A DNA stretch of 64,000 bases from Rummeliibacillus pycnus (GTDB taxonomy: Bacteria; Bacillota; Bacilli; Bacillales_A; Planococcaceae), in the NCBI RefSeq assembly GCF_002884495.1, contig NZ_KZ614145.1, positions 2,184,423 through 2,248,422 on the forward strand. The letters run 5' to 3'. The stretch's first letter is position 1. Each line of letters opens with the position of its first letter. A model generated the notes under the pieces. It was given only the letters and a program-made list of their open reading frames with translations. It did no database searches and was not told the origin of the DNA. The translations under genes and the position numbers were made by a program. This document shows, one piece after another, positions 59,001 through 64,000 of this stretch.

Positions 59001-61169
59001 GTTCGATTCATCTGCTACAAGATCAGCAAAAGAAGGATACTTTGCATCCACAATTTGCTTTTGTGGAGTTCCTAATTTTTTGTATGCTTTAACAGCAGAT
59101 GTAATATTCGTAATTTGGTTTGCTGTATAAGGATTTTGAATAGAAGACGGAACTTTAGCAACTAACTTTAAAATATCTGGTACTTGTGCATAAGCGTTAT
59201 ACGTTTTTAATACGTTTTTATCAACAAGTGCTAACGATGACGGTTTTGCAGAGATTTTATTATATTCTTTAATTGCATCTGTGATTGCAGATTCAGGTGT
59301 TGAAGAAGTTGATATTAAATTTACTTTATCAGTGAAATCTTTTGCACTATTTTGCGCATCTATATAATCTTGACGCTTCGGTATATCATTTATTTTCTGT
59401 CCATTCACTACAAAACGTTTTACTTCTGGAGCAGCAGAAGTATAATCATTGTTTGCCTTTAATAAATCAACAAAATAGCTAGGTTTGCTACTATTTTTTA
59501 AAGCTGATGCATAGCTTTTATCGATGGCTTGTGCGCTAGTAAGATTTTTTCCTTCTGAGAGATAGTCTTTAGCGTTATCTGTTGATAATTCATTTTGTAC
59601 AATTAATTTTTGATTCGTACCTAATTTATTGTATTGAGGCAAAAATCCTGTTAATTTGTCAATTTGAGCAGATGTTAATAACAACTTAGGAGATGCTTCT
59701 CCAGATCCTGCCCAAGTTACTTGACTCAATAGTGGCAGATTAGCATTCTTAAATCCATCAACAACATCTGGTACTGGTTCATATTTTTTGTATGCTGTAA
59801 CAGCGTTCTTATTAGCTAAATCAATTGGTGCTACTTTTGGATAATTCAAAGTTGCAGCTGTAATAGAAGGTACTTTATATGCAGGAAGCTTATTTTTTAT
59901 AGTGTCATAAGCATTCGTTAGGACTCCAGCTTCAAACTGATTGATATAATCATTAAATTCTTTAGCCTTACTAATTTCATTAGCATAAGCTGCTCCAATA
60001 CCAGTAATTTCAGTATTCTGAGGTACAAAATCACTTACATGATAGGTTGTTCCACCGTAATTCGTAGAATTGTCTTTAACAGTAGTATAGTTATTGTATA
60101 CATTTACTAAATCTTGAGCGTAGGTTTTACTTGTCGAATTTAACGCTGCATATTGTTTTTCAATGTCAGCTGCGTCTTTAACAAGATCTTCAAGGGCTAA
60201 ATATTTATCAAGGTTTGCTTGTGCAACTGCATTGTCGCTAATCAGATCTTTCAACAATGATTGTTGTGCACCAGATAATTTTTTATACGCATTGATCGTA
60301 TTTAAAATGGTTGTCCCATCCGGCGTACTTGGGACTGACATTAGCAACAATTTATTTGTGCTAACGACATCTGTGTAGTAGCTTAGTTTTTTTAGGGTTG
60401 TGCTTGGGACTGCTGCTTTCGTAATGGTGTCTAAGCTACTATATTGTTTTTCTAGATCAACTGATTTCGTTGTGAAATTTTGCTTACTTAATGTTGCGAC
60501 ACTCTTGTTGAATGCATTCACTTTTTTTAGGTATGGCTGAATGTTCGTCCAATGTTTTTTAAGTGCTGAATAGTTTGTGACTTTCTTTTTATCTGTTTTA
60601 GATAGTTTACTATAGGCACTCAGCGCTGATTTCGTTTTTGCTATATAATCTGATTTTTTCGGATTGATAGCTTTAATCTGTGCGATCACTAAATTTGCTT
60701 TTCTATTCGCATAATAATTTAACTTGTTAACAGTTGTTTTTGGAACTGCTGCTTTCGTAATTCTGTTGAGACTGTCGTATTGTTTTTTAAGCGTTGCAAC
60801 TTTTGGTGCATAGTTTTTGCTATTTAAGGTAGCTACCTTTTTGTTCAGATAATTTATCTTCTTTAAGGATGGTTGAATTTTACGCCACTGTTTTTTGAGT
60901 GTTGCGTAGTTAGAGACCATCTTTTTATCTTTACTGGATAGCTTTTTATAAGCACTTACCGCAGATTTCGTTTTCGCAATATAGTTGGATTTTTTGGGAT
61001 TGATGGCTTTAATTTTTGCAATGACTGACTTAGCTTTCGCACTAATTTTTTTGGATGAAGTCTTTGTAGATGTTTTTGCATGTGCAAGCTCTGGATTTGC
61101 TGCTGTTATAAGTGTCGGTGTGATTAACACAGCAGCTATTCCCATGGAAATAAATGATTTAATACGCAC
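56013..61169 (-). CDS. 1718-residue secreted repeat protein
   Basis: No family is recognised. A signal peptide (cleavage after LAHA, residue 31) precedes a lysine/threonine/serine-rich basic stretch. Two near-identical 112-residue modules follow (starting VIAKIKAINPKK at 49 and VIAQIKAINPKK at 161). After residue 275 come about seven looser helical modules of 170-260 residues. Each ends in a (V/I)D-x-x-(V/L)-(L/M)-x-x-Y-x-x-Y-type motif, for example VDKTVMKKYNDYAPV and IDKGVLNKYDMYSPI. Two cysteine pairs occur (near CNAPNS and TGTCSNTT). There is no LPXTG motif, SLH domain or C-terminal membrane segment. Attachment may be by charge. The GTG start at 61169 follows GGGAGGA. Likely an extracellular fibrous protein. 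Confidence 0.85.
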   Translation of the reverse strand: MRIKSFISMGIAAVLITPTLITAANPELAHAKTSTKTSSKKISAKAKSVIAKIKAINPKKSNYIAKTKSAVSAYKKLSSKDKKMVSNYATLKKQWRKIQPSLKKINYLNKKVATLNSKNYAPKVATLKKQYDSLNRITKAAVPKTTVNKLNYYANRKANLVIAQIKAINPKKSDYIAKTKSALSAYSKLSKTDKKKVTNYSALKKHWTNIQPYLKKVNAFNKSVATLSKQNFTTKSVDLEKQYSSLDTITKAAVPSTTLKKLSYYTDVVSTNKLLLMSVPSTPDGTTILNTINAYKKLSGAQQSLLKDLISDNAVAQANLDKYLALEDLVKDAADIEKQYAALNSTSKTYAQDLVNVYNNYTTVKDNSTNYGGTTYHVSDFVPQNTEITGIGAAYANEISKAKEFNDYINQFEAGVLTNAYDTIKNKLPAYKVPSITAATLNYPKVAPIDLANKNAVTAYKKYEPVPDVVDGFKNANLPLLSQVTWAGSGEASPKLLLTSAQIDKLTGFLPQYNKLGTNQKLIVQNELSTDNAKDYLSEGKNLTSAQAIDKSYASALKNSSKPSYFVDLLKANNDYTSAAPEVKRFVVNGQKINDIPKRQDYIDAQNSAKDFTDKVNLISTSSTPESAITDAIKEYNKISAKPSSLALVDKNVLKTYNAYAQVPDILKLVAKVPSSIQNPYTANQITNITSAVKAYKKLGTPQKQIVDAKYPSFADLVADESNISAAQKIDNAYLKLKKSSKTYPKDAKAVYEAYDDALADVQKYVVNKNKIAALENTYKDEKTIANDFETKVNKLSKNSKIVDVEDVVTDYNTKISTNPKASSLVDKTVMKKYNDYAPVSNVVKLLSLIKESNVNSPSVTPTDVKYIQQATITYNALKPEPKMIIDDADRSKFPFLYDGKYIKEAIAIDNAYEKVKPTDAKYELEILDVYYKMYDRAPAIVQKYVANKAELDKIGTRYQPQLTIAREFETKVREMSHISESGYTPTIKTVRSLEKYYDDNVKYNKINAKYNIPLSTLIDPDLLEEYRKYSLILKIQDIAKNIYVLYGKLFNNENVEFDKVKDNFYCNAPNSLKDTSRCHSNDYYENAKKGFTDSGKKDGNPIKITNPNDIKMIYKAIDYYQQLDTPQSSILEKAPSSLTDTYYKDRYGGNSDPNTEEGDVHPSIPMSDGEIKNFLKAQEIDKEYEALKPSSKTYTQDAIALYYKFYKAGRPVQLYVVHEKDINAFSSSYDTANLIKGIEDFINKVNKLSNTSPISDVTDVVSLYNKLNEVQLSVIDKGVLNKYDMYSPINDIKVLTETLPTSGTYSDANIDTMLKAIAINKKLMKDPKAIVTNLINNDSKYKYLLHETEIKAAQKVDKAFKALDKTDDKYVTSLKKVNTDFENLKKLPLTGLSGETAQKYVTSDIATAVKMAIYKTPSDAAKAFEQLIVGTSENDPNAWLNRDTVPYSEIASAVNTYKLLSTKAKSLVDSNVMKIYNKYAPIVTIVETLSSIIPGFVDSTTLTDAESIGYYKNKNPKRDVGSDVLNAIQLFNKLGSDQKDIAKNKLTELGKQNFLDETNNIKAAQALDKKITAIKPKTASYVKGVIDANTTLEVMPKEQRVYLLNATTLDSYETKPQTQKAINDLKNFEQGVQQVDQWTSEIQKDASGKITGTCSNTTDPCNTAITKKMGELATLFNQLNTPRIVDGSEIKLSSLIDRTILSRYQYFRAIYDVIDQL

Positions 61170-61384
61170 TAGAATCCTCCCTTTACGATTAATATTTCAA
61201 GTTTTGATGAACACCCAATACTTGTGGGCATTATGTATTCCTTTTTAACATGAGAAATTTGTAAAAAATTCAAATTACAATTATCTAAATTAAATATTCT
61301 TATAACTTTTATATCGTCAAAAAATAACATATTTTAAGAATCCTCTATAAAGGGGGCTAAAAGTAATGTAAAATAAATAAATAA

Positions 61385-61430
61385 AAAAATCCCGTACATA
61401 GGCATTTGCCTTATACGAGAATATTTTTTC
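61385..61430 (-). terminator. Weak terminator of PilZ paralogue 2
   Basis: CGTA and AGGCA pair with TGCCT and TACG around a small internal loop. A T run follows on the minus strand. Confidence 0.4.
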
Positions 61431-61433
61431 AAC

Positions 61434-61832
61434 TCATAGATTTAGCCTTTTTTCTTTTACTTCTTGTCGGCGACGTAATTTTAACTCAGAAATAATAAGC
61501 GCTTCAATGATTTCATCTGTATCTAAATCAACCCCATATACAAACTCACCATTTTGCACTCTTTTCCATTTTACATCACCTTGCACAGAAATCGGTTTCG
61601 CATAGAGCACAAAGTTTAATTCAATTCGGATCAACTGAGATTCGGTTGGCAAATTTTCAGACATACCAATTTTTGCACCACTAGGGCTCAAATCTACTAA
61701 ATTACAAAAATCAGATTTCGAAAAGCTTTCACTTCCAGGTTCACCCATAACTAATTTATATTCAACCTCTACTCTTCGCTCAAACACATGCCGAAATGAT
61801 TCTGTACGCTTAAATTTCATAAAACACGTCAC
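61434..61832 (-). CDS. PilZ-like domain protein, paralogue 2
   Basis: A 132-residue relative of the protein at 55,352-55,726. VDLSPSGAKIG carries the D-x-S-x-x-G motif, KRTESFRHVFERR the basic N terminus (again four residues between arginines), and ISELKLRRRQEV the shared end. GVDLDTDE corresponds to GVDLNTVDE in the paralogue. It lies directly upstream of the giant surface gene, so the two PilZ genes bracket it. A role in c-di-GMP-linked surface control is inference. Confidence 0.78.
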   Translation of the reverse strand: MTCFMKFKRTESFRHVFERRVEVEYKLVMGEPGSESFSKSDFCNLVDLSPSGAKIGMSENLPTESQLIRIELNFVLYAKPISVQGDVKWKRVQNGEFVYGVDLDTDEIIEALIISELKLRRRQEVKEKRLNL

Positions 61833-61990
61833 CTTCTCTATTAGATAGTTTTTATTATATAGAATTTGTTAATAGGAGGAAAGTGATTGAGTGAAAAGTA
61901 ATGTAATTAAGAAATACAAATTCCACTAATTTAAATTAAACCCGCAATAATACAAGTTAACTCAATAAATAAAAATCTAATGTTTTAAAA

Positions 61991-63076
61991 TTACAGAGTT
62001 AATTGAAAGAAAGGGAGTGCTTGAGAATGATCAATCGTGATGGTAGTATTTGAGAATTTTAGTTTGTCAAATTTTTTCCTTACAGTTAGATTTTTTTTCA
62101 TTTCGAGTTTACTATACGCAAGGTTAAACAGTTTTAAAAAATCAGCATCTAGTCCATGTTGATTGGAATAAAAAATATTATTGTCAACATCTTTTTCGTC
62201 TATTAATATGAATGAGGTATTATTAACTTTTGAAGTAATAATTTCTTTTTCCTTATAATCAATTTGATTGTCATTAGTTCCTTGGAATACCAATATTTCA
62301 GCTTGGTTATCAAAGTTTTTATATATAGTGTTCAAATTTAAAGCCTTCTTATCCAGCAAAATTTCCTTTGCAAGATAATCAAATTTAATTTGAAGAATCA
62401 TTTTTCCATAACTTTTAAATAAGTAACGATTGGATGTTAGATAAACAGGCTCTAACCAAGCCGAATTATCAATAATTGCGGTAAATAGAGAGGGTTCTAA
62501 TCGATTACAAAGATGCAATAAATATGCCCCATGAGAATGCCCATATCCTAACACTTTTTGTTCGTCAAAAGGTAGATGATTTTCCCTTAAGATAATTTTC
62601 ACCGCATCAATTGAAGTAATAAGATCTATAGCTTGCATAAAACCCATGTCATTAAATTCATCTAGAGTTTCATTGATTGTTGCTGTTAGAGGGAACTTGA
62701 TTGAGAAATTAGATAGATACTTTATGAGTAGCGCTGGATTTTCTTGCACTTTAATTTGTTCATCTTTTGTCAAGTATTCCTGAGCAAATTGATCATTATT
62801 TGAAAATGTAAAAGTCTCTACATTTTGCATAAAAGAATCCCCAAAATATGTACATTGTACTGTAACCAAATTATACTGGTCTGCAAATACATCTCTCATT
62901 TTCTTGTATACATTTGAATCAATATTCCCCCCATATCCTGGTACAAGGAGTAACAACCCTGTTTCAGCTGTTACTCCTTGTGATGGAAGTGAGTAATCTA
63001 TTCGCAGATTTCTTCCAGTAGAACCATTATAAATATTATAATGTGCAGGTATTATAATGCTATCTTTTTCAGCCAT
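61991..63076 (-). CDS. DUF2920-like alpha/beta hydrolase
   Basis: A 361-residue protein with an alpha/beta hydrolase core: LLLLVPGYGGNID (oxyanion side), nucleophile elbow GYGHSHGAY, a possible acid in FQGTNDNQIDY and a histidine in SNQHGLD. It resembles the DUF2920 proteins encoded in flagellin-glycosylation loci of Campylobacter; the adjacent pseC supports that link. Activity is unknown; sugar acylation or deacylation is a guess. The ATG at 63076 has AAGGTGG upstream; the frame opens three codons earlier with GTG. Confidence 0.7.
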   Translation of the reverse strand: MAEKDSIIIPAHYNIYNGSTGRNLRIDYSLPSQGVTAETGLLLLVPGYGGNIDSNVYKKMRDVFADQYNLVTVQCTYFGDSFMQNVETFTFSNNDQFAQEYLTKDEQIKVQENPALLIKYLSNFSIKFPLTATINETLDEFNDMGFMQAIDLITSIDAVKIILRENHLPFDEQKVLGYGHSHGAYLLHLCNRLEPSLFTAIIDNSAWLEPVYLTSNRYLFKSYGKMILQIKFDYLAKEILLDKKALNLNTIYKNFDNQAEILVFQGTNDNQIDYKEKEIITSKVNNTSFILIDEKDVDNNIFYSNQHGLDADFLKLFNLAYSKLEMKKNLTVRKKFDKLKFSNTTITIDHSQALPFFQLTL

Positions 63077-63158
63077 AATTTCCACCTTTCCCTTCCAGCA
63101 GAAACAAGCGTAAAGATTGCTTTACTTGCTCGTCCTACAGTCCATTAAAATTTAGTTC

Positions 63159-64000
63159 TTATTTAGTAAAGAAATTTATTACGTCCTCAACATCTTTATC
63201 AATCATTTTTGGAAATAGCGGTAAGGTCAATGCATTTTCATACCATTTCTCCGCTATAGGACATAGTCCCTTTTTATACCCCAATTGTTGATAATAAGGA
63301 TGCCAGTACACTGGTATATAATGTACATGAACGCCTATATTCGCTTCGCGCATCTCTTCAAAAATTTGTTTACGTGATTTTCCAATTTGCTTCGTGTCCA
63401 ATTGAACTGAATATAAATGCCAACCAGATTCTGTGTTCTCTAACTGCTTAGGAGCCTTAATATAAGGAATATCTTGTAGTAGTTCTGTATATTTAGCTGC
63501 AAGCTCTCGACGTCGCTCAATAAAACTGTCTATTTTTTTCATTTGTGAGATACCAAGTGCTGCTTGAATATCTGTCATTCGATAGTTATATCCAAGATCA
63601 ATCATTTCATAGTACCAACCACCTTGTTCTTCAGCATATGGAGTATGTGTAATGCCATGACTTCTAAAAAGAATCATTTTATCATAGAATTCCTTATTAT
63701 TTGTTACGATAACTCCACCTTCTGCAGTTGTTACGGGCTTAACCGGATGGAAACTAAACATTGTCATATCCGCTCTTGTTCCAACCTTTTCCCCTTTATA
63801 CTCTGCACCAAGTGAATGAGCTCCATCCTCTATTACTACACAGTCATTTTTTTTTGCTACATCCATTATTGCATCAATATCAACAGGTTGTCCCGTAAAG
63901 TCGACAGGAATGATTGCTTTTGTTTTATCTGTTATTTTTTTCTCTATTTCTGCTGGATTAATATTGTATGTATGTTCATCAATATCTGCAAATACAATCG
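63159..64000 (-). CDS. pseC: PseC-type aminotransferase (5' end outside the window)
   Basis: The C-terminal 280 residues of a DegT/PLP aminotransferase; the coding frame runs to the window edge. VDFTGQPVDIDAI, IEDGAHSLGAEY, the PLP lysine in FHPVKPVTTAEGG and LGYNYRMTDIQAALG match PseC, the UDP-4-amino-4,6-dideoxy-N-acetyl-altrosamine transaminase of pseudaminic-acid synthesis. An internal ATG at 63866 is not the start. Pseudaminic acid decorates flagellins and other surface proteins. The rest of the pathway presumably lies to the right of the window. Confidence 0.88.
   Translation of the reverse strand, partial: IVFADIDEHTYNINPAEIEKKITDKTKAIIPVDFTGQPVDIDAIMDVAKKNDCVVIEDGAHSLGAEYKGEKVGTRADMTMFSFHPVKPVTTAEGGVIVTNNKEFYDKMILFRSHGITHTPYAEEQGGWYYEMIDLGYNYRMTDIQAALGISQMKKIDSFIERRRELAAKYTELLQDIPYIKAPKQLENTESGWHLYSVQLDTKQIGKSRKQIFEEMREANIGVHVHYIPVYWHPYYQQLGYKKGLCPIAEKWYENALTLPLFPKMIDKDVEDVINFFTK

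Overview
The window is an AT-rich chromosomal segment from a low-GC Gram-positive bacterium of the Bacillales. Gene content and order follow several Bacillus subtilis neighbourhoods: yjbI-spxH-pepF-coiA-mecA-spxA-trpS, fabH-fabF, yitW-yitV-yitU-yitS, yisL-yisK-addA-addB-yhjE, csbA-minJ-ctpB-ftsX-ftsE-yvlB-uvrA-uvrB, and prfB-secA-hpf. The blocks are joined in an order unlike B. subtilis, and several proteins differ from B. subtilis versions. A Planococcaceae or Lysinibacillus/Kurthia-like genus is a reasonable inference, but the sequence alone does not fix it. No rRNA, tRNA, prophage, insertion sequence or CRISPR array was seen.

Left part (1-15,300): truncated haemoglobin and SpxH; peptidase PepF; competence protein CoiA; the adaptor MecA and the regulator Spx; trpS behind a T-box leader; fabH-fabF behind a promoter with a FapR-like operator; a ClpB that lacks its N-terminal domain, behind two CtsR boxes; and an oxygen sensor of the Fnr family. 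Together these are stress, redox, proteolysis and competence control genes.

Middle part (15,300-34,000): a MacB/LolD-type ABC exporter pair; the yit genes; a membrane-anchored amylase-like protein that has lost key catalytic residues; yisL, yisK and a DUF418 membrane protein; and the addB-addA recombination nuclease with a DedA/TVP38-like protein downstream of an unrelated unit.

Right-middle part (34,000-55,300): a long minus-strand run of cell-division and envelope genes (ftsE-ftsX, an Lgt-like membrane protein, a TlpA/ResA thioredoxin, ctpB, minJ-csbA), then yvlB, a 48-bp tandem repeat, uvrB-uvrA, comK, a small gene behind a LexA-like operator, prfB with its programmed frameshift, secA, an LCP ligase and hpf.

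Right end (55,300-64,000): accessory surface region. A 1718-residue secreted repeat protein is flanked by two paralogous PilZ-like proteins, followed by a DUF2920-type hydrolase and the pseudaminic-acid aminotransferase pseC, which runs off the window edge. This looks like the edge of a surface-glycan locus.

A GC-rich, hairpin-forming repeat family occurs in at least six intergenic places, mostly as degenerate halves.
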